From IMG/VR virus record IMGVR_UViG_3300045996_002799, positions 1 through 46,613 of that record: a DNA stretch of 46,613 bases, one strand, 5' to 3'. The notes under the pieces are model-generated. The model had not been told where the DNA came from, did no database searches, and was given only the letters and a program-made list of their open reading frames with translations. Each line of letters opens with the position of its first letter. Position 1 is the first letter of the stretch. This DNA comes from a virus. The translations under genes were made by a program, and so were the position numbers. Positions 1 through 11,600 of this stretch are shown here, piece by piece.

Positions 1-1
1 C

Positions 2-3000
2 TGGTACCGGGCACAGGAACTGTTCACCGGCCGCATCGTCCCCCACATCAGCCTGATCAAGGGCTCGCCGATCTTCGACAACGCCCCGCAGGTCGGTGGC
101 CAGGGCGCCATCTTCTACCACGACATTACCGGCGGCACCTGGACTTGGCAGGGCCGGATCGGCCTGATGCAGGTGTCGCTCACGGGGCAGGACGGCGAAT
201 ACAACTCGGTCTTCACGTACCCGGTTCCCGACGACATCGGTGACACCACCCCCGTCGTCGGCATCCCCGTCCGCCCGCCGATCCGCACGATGGAGCCCGA
301 CTACCGCTGGCTCGAACAGCGGTACGCGACTGGCGATCTCGTGCACCGTGGCTGTGCCTTCTGGAAGGGTAACGGCGGCAGCTGCCAGTGCGACTACGCG
401 GCGAAGTACCCCACGGGGGTGTTCGGCCCCAAGCAGACCAAGACGGTGCCTGGGTTCGACGACAATGCCGCCTCCTACCAGGTGACCCTCGACTCGCCCG
501 CCGCCAGTACGGAGGAGGAGGTCGAGGTTCGGTTCGGCGAGTCCGCCTCGGGCCCGTGGCACAAGCCTGCGTCCGTGAACCGCACCGTGTCGATGGTGCT
601 CGGTCAGAATTCGATCACCGGCGTCACGATCACCCGCACTGCCCCCGCCGGAGTCGCCATCACGCACACCCGTGTCCGCGCCTTCAACAAGGAGCGGCCG
701 ATCCCGCACAAGTCCCTGTGCGCGTTTTACGACGAAGTCGCCGCCGACAAGAAGCAGGCCTACCGCGATGCCGCCACTGGGCAGGACATCCAGCCCTGCC
801 CCTTCTACACGCCCCAGGGCTCCCGCGTGGTCGCGACGTTCGAGTCCATCGCCACCAACGGCGCCGAGTGGGCGAACATGCAGCGGGGCCTCGCGCCCGG
901 CTACAAGAAGTCGCCGTACGAGACTGCGGCCGGCGTAACCTTTCTCGACGCATCGACCAGCATCGGCGTCGTTGGAGGCGGCGTCCCCGCAGTGATGGCC
1001 GGTGCCATGGGCGCCGCCATCCAGACGCCCGACCCGTACCGCGCGGGCCTGCCCAAGGAAGACACGTTCACGGTGGACGTCACCTTCGAGCCCGAGACGG
1101 TGCCGATCACCGGCAAGCAGACGTTCTACGACACGGCGGACGGCAGGCCCCGCGCCCGCGACCCCGAGACCGACCTCCAGGTCAAGAAGGGCACCGGCTG
1201 GCACGCCGTGGACTGGTACGAGAACTCGCCGGTCGCGAACGTGGACACCACGTTCTTCGGCATGGTCAACCAGATCAACTACCGGGCCATGCACGCCGTG
1301 CAGCACTGCTTCAGGGCCGACCGCTGCACGGAGATCATCAAGACCAGACACGTCGCTCCCGGCTGGCGTCGCGGCCAATACTCCGGCATCAACTTCACGA
1401 CCCACGCACTGCGGTTGCCGGGCTACCCCGCCGTCAACGGCTCGGACTCCCAGTGCCACTACGGCAACCACCGCTGCCCGTACACGAACCTTGACCGCAG
1501 GGCCGTCGAGTACGACGCGAACTACCGCGTCCTCCGCGACGAGATCCTCCTGCCGTTCCGCGCGGGCGGGATCGCCGCCTTCTCCGGACACTTGGTCGAA
1601 GCCTTCCTGTTCGACGGCAAGGTCAAGTTCTGGAGCCAGGCACAGTTCCTCGCCAACTCCACGGCGATGTGCGTGGCGGTCGCCCTCGCCGACGGAACCA
1701 ACCCGCCCGTGATCGGTCACTGGGGGCCCGTGGCGAAGGACGACTCGAACGTGGACTGGCGGGTGTTCTTCTTCTACGACCGCCCGTCGTGGGACGTCAA
1801 GCACCGCACATCCAAGGTGGCCGCACACATCGTCCAGTTCGACGACGACAACCAGGTGTGCTACGCGAAGATCACCGAGACGGCGGATCGCACCCAACTC
1901 GCCCAGATCTACGGCAACGCCGACCAGGTGCCGTGGCTGGTGGAACTGCTGGACGACTACGTCAAGCCGGTGGGCAACGTGATCCACGCCACCAACCCCA
2001 AGCCGTTCGCTGGGGGCCGCAATCCCGAGTACCGCGACCTGACCAAACGCGGCAACCAGATCATGTGCAACTTCGGCGGCATCGTGGACAACGAGGGCCG
2101 CGTTGGCGCCAACTCCAACCAGTTCGGCGGCGTCACCTGGAACAGGGCGGGTATCAGGAGCCAGAGCCGGATGGGCTACTGGACGGATCGCGATGGCCAC
2201 GCCGTCGTAGACCCCATCGCCATCCCCGACCCTGGTGCACAGCCCCCGCCGCTTGTCCCCGTGTCGGCACGCATCCGCAACAAGCCCTCGGTCTACGGCG
2301 GCGCCATCCCGATCGACGGCGAGCCCAGCATCAACTACCTCGACCCCGAGAATCCGGGCAGTGGCAAGCAGAGCGACTGGGCTGCGGTTGGGCACACCTA
2401 CTCCACCGACACCGCCGCCGTGATCGACTGGTTCAACGAGTTGGTGGGGCCCGGCGAGACGCGGTGGCAGTCCATGCTGCCCCCAGATCCGGACGACCCA
2501 GAGGGCGGCAAGATTCGCGTAGCAGCACCTCGGGCGGCCAAGGAGTATCTGCCGCTGGAGCGGAACTGGTTCGAGTGCACGGTCTGCAAGATTGACTACT
2601 CCGAGGAGGAGGTCAACTACTTCAAGACCAACGTAGCTGGCCTCGCCCCGCTCCCAGAGGGCGCGCCAGTCGGCACCCCGTGCGGTTGCCCGAGGCGGTG
2701 CGGCGGATACCTCGTCAACAAGGGGGCGTACACCCACCTCCTCGACACGCGGGCTCGCGGCGAGGTGAACGTGTGGGCGCCGCCCGGCTCCACGGTGCGT
2801 CGCGACGGCTTCTTCTGGAAGAACCCGACGAGCGTGAATCGCACGCACAAGGACACCATCAACCAGAAGCTGGGTTCCTACAACAAGGCGGGCGGCGGCT
2901 ACCTGATGGACCACCTGACCCCGGCCGCGAACACCATGGGTCGCCTGCCCGACTCGCTGTTCCGGTTCTACAACAATGGCCTGAGCAGACAGCTGCTCTC

Positions 3001-6000
3001 CCCGTGGGCCTCGGCGGGTGAGGCGGTCACCGCAATCAGGGCGAGGATCGCCCCCGTCTTCGCCATGGAGGCCACGGACAAGTTCACGATCCAGCGTCCT
3101 GCCACCGGCAGGGAGGAGCCCGTCACCGACGAGTCCATCCTCGTCGCCGCCGGAGACATCCTGAGCGTCAAGCGTGACGACGGCACCGGCCGCATGGTTC
3201 TGATCGGGGTGCCCGTCGTGGCGATCGAGGGCCCCGCCGCCGAGTTGCTGGAGGAGCAGATCGTCGAGGACGATCCGGCACGCCCGCTGCGGGCCAGCTA
3301 TCCGGACACCGAGCCGGGTCGCCGGCAGTTCGAGTCGGCCCTCCGCGACTGGCTGGTGAACTGCGTGCAGGGGAGCCTGTACAACTGGGCCACGAGTGCG
3401 AACTCGGGGATGCCCGCCAACGCCCTCGCACTCCAGATGGCGGCGGCGGGCTTCGACCCAGACCTGGGCCACGGACTCGACCCCGCCACCGGCGACAAGG
3501 TCACCGTGGACGAGCGGGTGATCGGGCCCTACGGGGAGACGGCTGGCGGCTCGCTGAAGATGTGCACCGTCAACGACCTGAAGAAGTTGAGGAACCAGGT
3601 CGTTCCCATGCTCGCGTACAGCCTGAACGATCCGGGCTACACGGCTGGCGGCGACTTCACCGATGCCCAGCAGGCTGGCCACACCAACCGGTTCGCCACC
3701 GTCGGCCGCAAGCTGCCCCTGAAGAAGTGGGGACAGGTCGCACCACAGGTGATGGCGGCGACCTCGACCGGAAAGGACTACTACGTCGAGTGGGACACCG
3801 ACGACGTCCTGGGCACCAAGGCTCGGGCCTACTACCCCGTGGGCTCCACCTGGTGGAGGATCAACCAGAAGGTCGGACAGATCAAACGCAAGGGCGGCAC
3901 CAACCCCCTGCACCTCGACGACGCGACCGAGTTGCACGGCATCCCCTACACCGGCGACGTGATCAAGAGCGTGTGCGCGTACTTCCTCCACGGCCGCATC
4001 CCGATGGACAAGGAACTGCTCAAGGCCTACGTGGTCTACAAGACCGAGGACGGGCCCCACGCCGCCGCGATCGGGTGCCAGGGCCTGTACACCGGAGACG
4101 TGGCGCCGCTGGTGCTCGGCCAGCCCGAGTGGAGCCTGAAGGAGTACAAGGGGCACGCGGGGTGCTTCTGGCAGCACTATCATGCCTGGACGCAGCCCCC
4201 GCAGCACGAGGCGGACATGGGCGGCTTCGGGGCGGGCGGCACCGTCGCTGGCTGGTTCGGCGCCAGCAGCGGGTACTGGGGCCGCAACAGCAAGGTGCAC
4301 GTCGAGACGTACGGCGACTGGAAGCCTCAGTACGAGGTGGGCGTCGCGGTGCAGTCCGACATCACCGAGGGCCCGATCTTCGTCCCGCAGGGCCCGTCGT
4401 TCGAGACCCTCGTCGAGGGAGAATACAAGCCCTGGCTGGACGAGCCCGAGGGGCCGACCTACACCGACCGCGTCAAGCAGATCCTCGACATGTCCTTCGC
4501 CGACACGAGCTACGGCTGGGACTTCGAGCAACCCTACATTGACAGCGGCGGATGGGACTGGGGCGAAGACCTCGTGCAGCTGAACACGGAGCACGAGATC
4601 TGGAAGGACCTGTCCTTCGCCCAGTACGAGGCGATCATGGCCCGCTGGCACGCGGTCGGCCGCGCCGCCGTGGGCGTCCACCAGCACACGTTCGACTACT
4701 TTGCCGCCGACTTCCGCGACAACGTCCACAGCCACGAGCACCAGGCCATCCCCGGCTGGATCAACTTCCGTCAGTACGACACGGCGGGGCGGTTCGGAAA
4801 GAGGATCGGGGTCGAGGCACCCAGCACCGACGCCGACTGGGCCAACGGCCCGCAGATCATCGTCCAGTCGTCGGAGACCGGCGGCAACGGCTCGTCGCAG
4901 GCGGGCGACGTGTACCGCGTGCTCGACGTCACCGAGAAGCTGAAGGACCTGTACAACGACCGGGTCACCCGCTTCTACGACTGCAAGCTGGGCTGGGGCT
5001 TCGACGACCTGGCGACCCAGATCCCCGCCCTCACCGACACGAACCTCGACAACAGCGTTGACCACCTCCACTCGGGGTGGGAAGACCCGCAATACTTCTG
5101 GAACTACCGCTACGTCTACCCGACGTTCGGGATGTGGCTGAACGACCCGTGGCACCACTCGCCGGTCGGCCCCAGCGACCAGGTGATTGGCGCCGACGCC
5201 GAAGGCAACCCCATCGGCCAGACGCAGGCCGACCGTGACGCGAGGATCTCTCTCGTCACCGAGTGGGACACGCAGGGCCTGCCCGACGCCGACCCAGAGC
5301 GGAACAAGTACCACCCCGTCTCCTTGTGCCGCGCGAACCTGACGTTCACGGAGGCCGACACGGCCGCGATGCCGCAGCCCTCGGAGGACGCCAACAGGTA
5401 CTGGCGCGCGGCCAGCGACAGGGATCAGCCCCAGTGGTTCGAGGTGGATCTCCGCTCCACGCCCATCGAACTGACGCGGCGGCCGTGGCGGCACAACCCG
5501 CCGCACATCGACTCGTCCAACGCCACCTGCTCCAACGTGGCACAGTGCTTCGTCGCCCAGCGAGGGTGGACGGTCGGCACGCTGCTGGAAAACGCGACTA
5601 CGACTTGGGGCGTGAACGTCATCCCGTCCACGCGCAGCGACAAGTGTGCCAACTGCGGCACCCAGCTGACGGGGGTGAACTACGTCTCGGGCGACGGCAT
5701 CACGACCGTGACCTACGACGAGCCCTTCGCCAGCGACCCGCTCGTCACCGCCATCGCCGCCAACGTCGTCTCGTCCGACGGCTGGCAACCCAACGCCAAG
5801 CACGGCTTCGTCGTCGAGTATTACAACACGTCCGCCCAGGTGTGGAGGGTGCTGTTCTCGGTGGACTACCTCTCGGGCACTAACGAGTGGCGGTACCGCG
5901 AGTGGGACGGCACCTCGTGGCAGACCGTCACCTCGCCCACGCTGCCCACCGAGTTCAAGGGCGCCGAGGCGGTGGGTGCGAGCTTCCGAGATCCCTCGGA

Positions 6001-7465
6001 GGCCGACGGTTGCCACTTCCTGGCGACCCCAGCGGCAAAGGTCAGGTACAAGGTGCTCTCGCCCGCCGTCGTGGCGGTGCAGGAGCCTGCGGGCGGGGGC
6101 TACGTGGCTTGCTCGCCCATCGTCGCCGGGTCCGCCGTGACGGTCTCCTCACTGAACGAGTCAGTGGAGAACTACCCGCACCGGCAGATCACGCTGAAGA
6201 AGCCCGACAACTCCACCCGCACGCTCACGATCGTCGAGGCCGTGGAGGTGAACCCGACCACGTTCAAGCTCATCCTGTCCGGCACCGTGGGGCCCACAGA
6301 GACGTCGTGCCGCATCAGCTGGACTTCGCACATCAGCCGCTGCTCCAAGTTCCGCGTATTCGGCTGGCCGTACCGCGAGGGCGACCTCACGATCACGCCG
6401 CCCCCGTTCGTGCAGAACATCCAGTTCGGAGCCGGCAACAACTACTTCCGGCTCAACACCTGGGCGACCCAGGTGCTGAAGGTCGAGACCTCGACGGGCC
6501 ACAAGCTCGGGATGATCCTGGAGAGAGTCGCGAACATCGACGGCAACTTCCTGTGGACGGTCGCCACCAGCACCGAGGGCGGGGCCACGCACCTCGAAGT
6601 CACCGGCGGCAAGTGGCACTTCGACCACCGCAACAACTCCGTCACGCTCCCCACCCAGTACATCGACCCGAGCGACAGCCAGCGGAAGTCGATCTGGGAA
6701 CTCAACGCCAACCTGTACAACGACCCCGAGTCCACGTTCAACCTCGACACCGTCCCCAGTCGGCTGGTGGTCGAATACTGGACGGGCACCGGCGCCTCCG
6801 TGGATGTCGCGATCGAGGCGATCGCCAATGGGCCGAGCTACCAGCTGGACCGCGAGTGCGTGCAGTTCATCGCGCGGCACAGCGACGACGACGAGGCCAT
6901 CCCCGCCAGCGTCGAGAGCGAGCCGTCGGTGGCCCTGCCGGGCATGGGCAATAGCGAGAAGCTCGCCACCAACGACGACAACCCCATCGCCCTGAAGTGG
7001 ATGGCCTACAACCACGAGCCGATCGTCTGGGACAACGACGGCAACAAGAACGTGGGATGGCTGGTGGGCGACGAACTGGGCGCCGGTCGCTGGGACGACG
7101 CGAGCGTGCTGGGCCTGTTCTCTGGGGGCAACGGCTCCGACATGACCGACACCGGAGGCGGGATCTTGCGGGGCAAGGCCACCGGCAAAGTGACGCTGTA
7201 CGGCATGCCTAACACAATCTTGTCGGGCAAGCTGGCCGTTTATGCCAAAGCCAAAACCGAGCGAACGTACAATCTGGCGGACGGGGCAACAGTCAAGATC
7301 GCCGAGCGGACGGGCGGCTACCGCAGCGGGGCATTCGTGTTCCACCTAGACATGGTGGATCAGGTCTCGCAGGGCCGCAAGGGGATCATGGCTTCTGTCC
7401 CCCAGGTACTGGTTTACTTGCGTGAGCGGAACGAGAACCCCGACCTCGACCCCGCCCCGCTCTAA
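2..7465 (+). CDS. Giant virion (tail/fibre) protein, 5'-truncated by window
   Basis: The frame is open from base 2, so the first methionine at 167 is internal and the gene begins outside the window; at least 2,487 residues are visible. No enzyme domain is recognised. The protein is rich in Trp, Tyr, Asp and Gly, as in beta-rich phage tail, baseplate or fibre proteins. It has Cys clusters that could bind metal: one near in-window residue 110 (C-x8-C-x-C type), one near 860-905 (CxxC followed by CxCxxxC) and one near 1,880 (CxxC). An HQH...HSHEH stretch lies near 1,560-1,580. The last 65 residues resemble a module of the 1,008-aa protein at 8606-11632. The extreme 3' end (about 7,200-7,440) has fewer G/C third positions than the rest. 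It leads a run of five structural-type genes. The virion role is inferred from size, composition and context. Confidence 0.75.
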   Translation, partial: WYRAQELFTGRIVPHISLIKGSPIFDNAPQVGGQGAIFYHDITGGTWTWQGRIGLMQVSLTGQDGEYNSVFTYPVPDDIGDTTPVVGIPVRPPIRTMEPDYRWLEQRYATGDLVHRGCAFWKGNGGSCQCDYAAKYPTGVFGPKQTKTVPGFDDNAASYQVTLDSPAASTEEEVEVRFGESASGPWHKPASVNRTVSMVLGQNSITGVTITRTAPAGVAITHTRVRAFNKERPIPHKSLCAFYDEVAADKKQAYRDAATGQDIQPCPFYTPQGSRVVATFESIATNGAEWANMQRGLAPGYKKSPYETAAGVTFLDASTSIGVVGGGVPAVMAGAMGAAIQTPDPYRAGLPKEDTFTVDVTFEPETVPITGKQTFYDTADGRPRARDPETDLQVKKGTGWHAVDWYENSPVANVDTTFFGMVNQINYRAMHAVQHCFRADRCTEIIKTRHVAPGWRRGQYSGINFTTHALRLPGYPAVNGSDSQCHYGNHRCPYTNLDRRAVEYDANYRVLRDEILLPFRAGGIAAFSGHLVEAFLFDGKVKFWSQAQFLANSTAMCVAVALADGTNPPVIGHWGPVAKDDSNVDWRVFFFYDRPSWDVKHRTSKVAAHIVQFDDDNQVCYAKITETADRTQLAQIYGNADQVPWLVELLDDYVKPVGNVIHATNPKPFAGGRNPEYRDLTKRGNQIMCNFGGIVDNEGRVGANSNQFGGVTWNRAGIRSQSRMGYWTDRDGHAVVDPIAIPDPGAQPPPLVPVSARIRNKPSVYGGAIPIDGEPSINYLDPENPGSGKQSDWAAVGHTYSTDTAAVIDWFNELVGPGETRWQSMLPPDPDDPEGGKIRVAAPRAAKEYLPLERNWFECTVCKIDYSEEEVNYFKTNVAGLAPLPEGAPVGTPCGCPRRCGGYLVNKGAYTHLLDTRARGEVNVWAPPGSTVRRDGFFWKNPTSVNRTHKDTINQKLGSYNKAGGGYLMDHLTPAANTMGRLPDSLFRFYNNGLSRQLLSPWASAGEAVTAIRARIAPVFAMEATDKFTIQRPATGREEPVTDESILVAAGDILSVKRDDGTGRMVLIGVPVVAIEGPAAELLEEQIVEDDPARPLRASYPDTEPGRRQFESALRDWLVNCVQGSLYNWATSANSGMPANALALQMAAAGFDPDLGHGLDPATGDKVTVDERVIGPYGETAGGSLKMCTVNDLKKLRNQVVPMLAYSLNDPGYTAGGDFTDAQQAGHTNRFATVGRKLPLKKWGQVAPQVMAATSTGKDYYVEWDTDDVLGTKARAYYPVGSTWWRINQKVGQIKRKGGTNPLHLDDATELHGIPYTGDVIKSVCAYFLHGRIPMDKELLKAYVVYKTEDGPHAAAIGCQGLYTGDVAPLVLGQPEWSLKEYKGHAGCFWQHYHAWTQPPQHEADMGGFGAGGTVAGWFGASSGYWGRNSKVHVETYGDWKPQYEVGVAVQSDITEGPIFVPQGPSFETLVEGEYKPWLDEPEGPTYTDRVKQILDMSFADTSYGWDFEQPYIDSGGWDWGEDLVQLNTEHEIWKDLSFAQYEAIMARWHAVGRAAVGVHQHTFDYFAADFRDNVHSHEHQAIPGWINFRQYDTAGRFGKRIGVEAPSTDADWANGPQIIVQSSETGGNGSSQAGDVYRVLDVTEKLKDLYNDRVTRFYDCKLGWGFDDLATQIPALTDTNLDNSVDHLHSGWEDPQYFWNYRYVYPTFGMWLNDPWHHSPVGPSDQVIGADAEGNPIGQTQADRDARISLVTEWDTQGLPDADPERNKYHPVSLCRANLTFTEADTAAMPQPSEDANRYWRAASDRDQPQWFEVDLRSTPIELTRRPWRHNPPHIDSSNATCSNVAQCFVAQRGWTVGTLLENATTTWGVNVIPSTRSDKCANCGTQLTGVNYVSGDGITTVTYDEPFASDPLVTAIAANVVSSDGWQPNAKHGFVVEYYNTSAQVWRVLFSVDYLSGTNEWRYREWDGTSWQTVTSPTLPTEFKGAEAVGASFRDPSEADGCHFLATPAAKVRYKVLSPAVVAVQEPAGGGYVACSPIVAGSAVTVSSLNESVENYPHRQITLKKPDNSTRTLTIVEAVEVNPTTFKLILSGTVGPTETSCRISWTSHISRCSKFRVFGWPYREGDLTITPPPFVQNIQFGAGNNYFRLNTWATQVLKVETSTGHKLGMILERVANIDGNFLWTVATSTEGGATHLEVTGGKWHFDHRNNSVTLPTQYIDPSDSQRKSIWELNANLYNDPESTFNLDTVPSRLVVEYWTGTGASVDVAIEAIANGPSYQLDRECVQFIARHSDDDEAIPASVESEPSVALPGMGNSEKLATNDDNPIALKWMAYNHEPIVWDNDGNKNVGWLVGDELGAGRWDDASVLGLFSGGNGSDMTDTGGGILRGKATGKVTLYGMPNTILSGKLAVYAKAKTERTYNLADGATVKIAERTGGYRSGAFVFHLDMVDQVSQGRKGIMASVPQVLVYLRERNENPDLDPAPL

Positions 7466-7482
7466 CGGATAAGGACACGGCC

Positions 7483-8592
7483 ATGCCCGCACCTCTGATC
7501 AAGATCTACCAGCTGCCCGAGGGGTACACCCAAGACTCGGACTCCGACGTCCAGTTCGCCACCTCCGACGAACTGATCCCCGTCGTCCCCAAGCTGTCCC
7601 TCCTGTCCGACGTCAAGCTCAAGACGCCCCTCACGCCCATCGTCCCCGTTGACCAGCAGGACATGCCGTGCTTCAACTTCGCGGGCGGCCGCCAGACTTT
7701 CGCCCTCGTGGTCAACCCCAGCCGCGCGGGGTACTACATCGCCACCGGCCAGACCTGGAACACGGACATTCTGTGGGAGCCCTTCGGTGTCCTGCAAGTG
7801 AAGGTGTTCGACGGCGCCACGGAACTGGTTAAGGACTTCGACTTCTTCGTCGATGAGTTCGGCATCCGCTTCGACGCGGGCGTCACCGGCACCACCTGTC
7901 AGGTCTACATGAAGGCCGCACTGGGAACACAGAACACGTTCGCCCTCGTCGGCGACACGCTGTATCGCGGCACCAACCCCGCCTGGAACCGACTGCTCCT
8001 CCAGAAGAACGGCGGCGCCTGGGAAGTCGGCACGCTGCCCGCAGACGGCGTCGGCTACATCACCGTCACCGGCGTCACCACCGGCCTGAAGGCCATCTAC
8101 GCCGCCACCAAGACCAAGGCCAAGAGCTTCGTCGGCCCCCACATCAACTGGGTCGGTGGCCACATCAACCAGTGGCCCGACGTTTTCGTGGGCCTGTACG
8201 ACTACCCCGGCGACTCCGGAGACGTCGGCGGCGTCCCCACCAACCCCGGCGAGATGCCCAAGTTCAGGGAGTGGGGCACCTACCAGCTGGACTTCCGCAC
8301 CGGCATGGTCACCTTCCCCGAGGAGATCAACTCCACGGCCACCCCCGTCCGCGCCAACTACGCCTACGCCAGCTTCATCTCCAACGTCACCGGCATGACG
8401 CTGGACCCCGTCTCGGGCTCGTCGAACCTCCGCTACAAGGCCGACACCGAGACGCTATTCACCGCCGCCCACAACAAGCGGTGGGTGATGCGGAACAACC
8501 AATATATGCCGCTCAACGTCTACGTGAACGGGGATCTCACCCCCGTGCCGACCAGCGTCGCCAACGAAGTGCTGACGGTCAAGACCAGCTAA
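7483..8592 (+). CDS. Virion structural protein, 369 aa
   Basis: No family is recognised. It starts 17 bp after the giant tail gene, with an AAGGA ribosome site 7 bases before the ATG. The composition (Thr, Val, Gly, Asp, aromatic residues, no long helices) suggests a beta-rich virion protein. Around residues 265-300 it has a phage-tail-type repeat of the form 'Y-x-L-D-F-x-T-G-x-V-x-F ... P-V-x-A-N-Y-x-Y', and similar strands occur in the neighbouring 1,008-aa protein. This suggests shared structural modules in one tail or baseplate assembly. The role is inferred from context. Confidence 0.7.
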   Translation: MPAPLIKIYQLPEGYTQDSDSDVQFATSDELIPVVPKLSLLSDVKLKTPLTPIVPVDQQDMPCFNFAGGRQTFALVVNPSRAGYYIATGQTWNTDILWEPFGVLQVKVFDGATELVKDFDFFVDEFGIRFDAGVTGTTCQVYMKAALGTQNTFALVGDTLYRGTNPAWNRLLLQKNGGAWEVGTLPADGVGYITVTGVTTGLKAIYAATKTKAKSFVGPHINWVGGHINQWPDVFVGLYDYPGDSGDVGGVPTNPGEMPKFREWGTYQLDFRTGMVTFPEEINSTATPVRANYAYASFISNVTGMTLDPVSGSSNLRYKADTETLFTAAHNKRWVMRNNQYMPLNVYVNGDLTPVPTSVANEVLTVKTS

Positions 8593-8605
8593 GGGGAATT
8601 GAAAG

Positions 8606-11600
8606 ATGGCCATCACTGTCTCCAACGTCAGCGTCGTCCAGGGCACCGGCACCTACGTCAACGAGCCCGTGGTCGAGGTCACGTACGACCTTGCAGCGAC
8701 AGGCGGCAACGTCGGCCACAACTTCGACGTCACCGCCGAGTTCAGCCTCACCACCGCCCACCCCGCGTGGGCCACCGCCCACGTCCACCCGTTCGAGAAC
8801 GCCACCGTCAAGCACACCAACATCCCCGTGGGCACGGGCCTGAAGCTGCTGGTCAAGGTGCCCCAGTCCCTGCTGGACGCTGGCATCGCCTCGCCATTCG
8901 CCAACTACGTGAGCGAACTCCTCGTGCGACTCAAGGCGACCGACCGCACAACGGCCGAGGTGTCGGCCACCGCACAGAACGCCGCCGCCGTGAATCTGAA
9001 GGCCAAGCGTCCCACTGTGGCCACCTCGCAGGTGCCCCACTACATCGGCGGCGTCGGCACGCCCAACCCCTACACCGGCTTCACGCTGACCCTCGCGGGA
9101 AGCGACGAGGCGGCGGCACCGGCCAACCCGACAAAGTACCGCATGAGCCAGTCCGTCACGGATCTCGCGGACGGCAGCGGCCTTGGCTTCACGGCGTGGG
9201 CCGCGAGCAGCAGCATCAGCTTCGGCGCCGGAGAGCCCGACGGCGAGAAGACCCTGTACATCAAGTTCTACGACAACTTCTTCAACTCCAGCGACATGGC
9301 CGAGGTGACCTACGACGGTGTCTCCGGCCACCGCCTCTGGCTCCAGAAGACGCCCCCGCAGAAGACCAGCCTGAAGATCGTCGGCTCCAGCGGCAGTGAC
9401 TCGTACACGGGCATCGCGATAGCGGCCGATGGCCAGTTCTCGGTTGACCGCGTGGCCTCCCTCTACATCGCCCAGACCAGCCCGATCCCCGTCACCATCC
9501 GCGTCCGCAACACCAGTAACGTCGAGGTGTCGTGGGTGCCGCCGGGCGAGACACTGACCAACATCGAGCGGGACATCACCTGGGCGACGGCCACCGCCAT
9601 CCAGAAGGTTAAGTTCACCACCAACCCCGGAAACCCCTCGGCCAACGACTTCGACACCGACGCCAACGTCACCGCCAACGTCCGGCTCACGGACGCCGCT
9701 GGCAACGTCGTCAACCTGTCCAAGACGACCCGGCTGAACACGCGACTTTACGTCGCCGCCCAAAAGCCGCTCCGTCCCGAGTCGGCCACCTATCGCCACG
9801 CACTGCACGAGGTGAACGGCGCCAACGTGGTCGAGATCCCGAAGAACCCGACGACCTCGACGGAAAAGGTCAGGGCCTGGGACGACATCTTCTACCCCGC
9901 CACCCACACCTACCCCACCCTGCCCGACGGCACGCTCGACGAGGCTGCGGCCATCCTCATGAACGAGGTGAGCGACGCCAACTACGACGCCGTCGCACTG
10001 AACGAGGAAGGCGACGAGGTGCTGTACGACGACCAGAACCGACCGATCACCACCGACTGGACGGACGACGGCACCAAGAACTACGGGCCCATGCTCTCCA
10101 GCAACTCGGCGAGCCTGACGTACTGGGTGCTCGACAACGAGTCGTACGGCGACTTCCAGCTGGACTTCGAGTGGTTCGACCTCGACCCCAACGCCTACGG
10201 TCCGCCGTTCAACGCCGCCGCCCCTTTCCGTGGCGACATCCTCGTGGCGTACGACGCCACCACGCCGGGCGCCCTGTCGGCCACCGCAGACCCGCTCACC
10301 GGCCGAACAAAGTGGACGCTGGCCGACTCGTCCAAGCTGAAGATGATCGCCGCCTTCACCGGCGGCGGCACCGACGTCGTCAACCTCGTCTCCGGACTCC
10401 GCGTGGGCTCCAACGCCCAGGGCGGGTTCAAGAGCGAGTGGATTCGCGGCGTGCCCCAGGTGCTGATCATGCTCTACACCGACGCCAGCGTCGGCGCCAG
10501 CGGCTTCAAGCTGCGTTCGAGCCCCGAGCACGACCAGGTGTGGACGAACTGGCACGCCGACGACAAGAACGGCTGGGTGTGGGTACACAAGCACCCGTCC
10601 ATGGGCGGCACCGCCGGCGAGGCGGGCACCACGACCAAGCGGTTCGTGTACGACTACCTCGACCGCAGCGTCACCATCGACTACGAGGACGGCGAGGTCG
10701 TGTTCGAGACCGACCCCGCTGGCACCGTCACCGTTGACTGCTCGTACTACGACGACAACGTGTGGCACGTCACCACGCTTATGTCCAGTCAGGACGACTA
10801 CGTCGGCTTCAAGGAGCCCTCGGCCTACGTCCTCCCAGCGGGGGACACTACCCTCACCGACGCCACCCGCGCCAAGGTGTGGGAGCAGGCGTTCGACGAT
10901 GGCCGCGTCACCACCGGCATCAGCTGGCTGAAGGACGACGGCATCATCAACTTCGGCTCCCTGGCCAATCTGCCCAACGGTCGCCGGATCGTCGCCGAAT
11001 ACTACCACCACACCTACAAGCGACTGAGCCGCGACGGGGTGACCAACGACGAGCAGGGCAACCTGACGTTCCGGGCGCCGGTGCTGGTGGCCGACACGAC
11101 CACCGCCTACCCGAGCTACACCTTCGCCGACGTGAAGGTGGTCAACGAGGGCGACGCCATGCTGGAGCAGGGCCTGATCCGGTTCGTCGCGCGCGGCTAC
11201 GACACCGACAACAACGGCGTCGTGCTGGAGCCAGACCCCAGCAACCCGCAGTACGACACGCCCGACAAGATCGTTGACCAGGTGCTCGACCCCAATCGCC
11301 CGTGGGACATCCAGCGCGGCACGGCCGACGAGACGTACGACCGCATGGCCGCCGCCGTCAACGCCAGCTACATCTGGAACCCACGCAGCTGCCCGCTGCT
11401 GGCGAGCGAGGTGGTGAGCGGCGATCCCAACGACCATGCCGCCACCGGCATCCTCAGCTACTGGAAGGCCAGGAACATCCCGCCGCTCGACAAGCGTGGG
11501 CACCTCTACGGCCGCGTGGTCTGGGTGCTCGGCGGCACGAGTGGCAATAGCTGGCCCACCGCACTCACCAGCGGCAAGAAGGCCTGCTCCGTCGAGGTCA

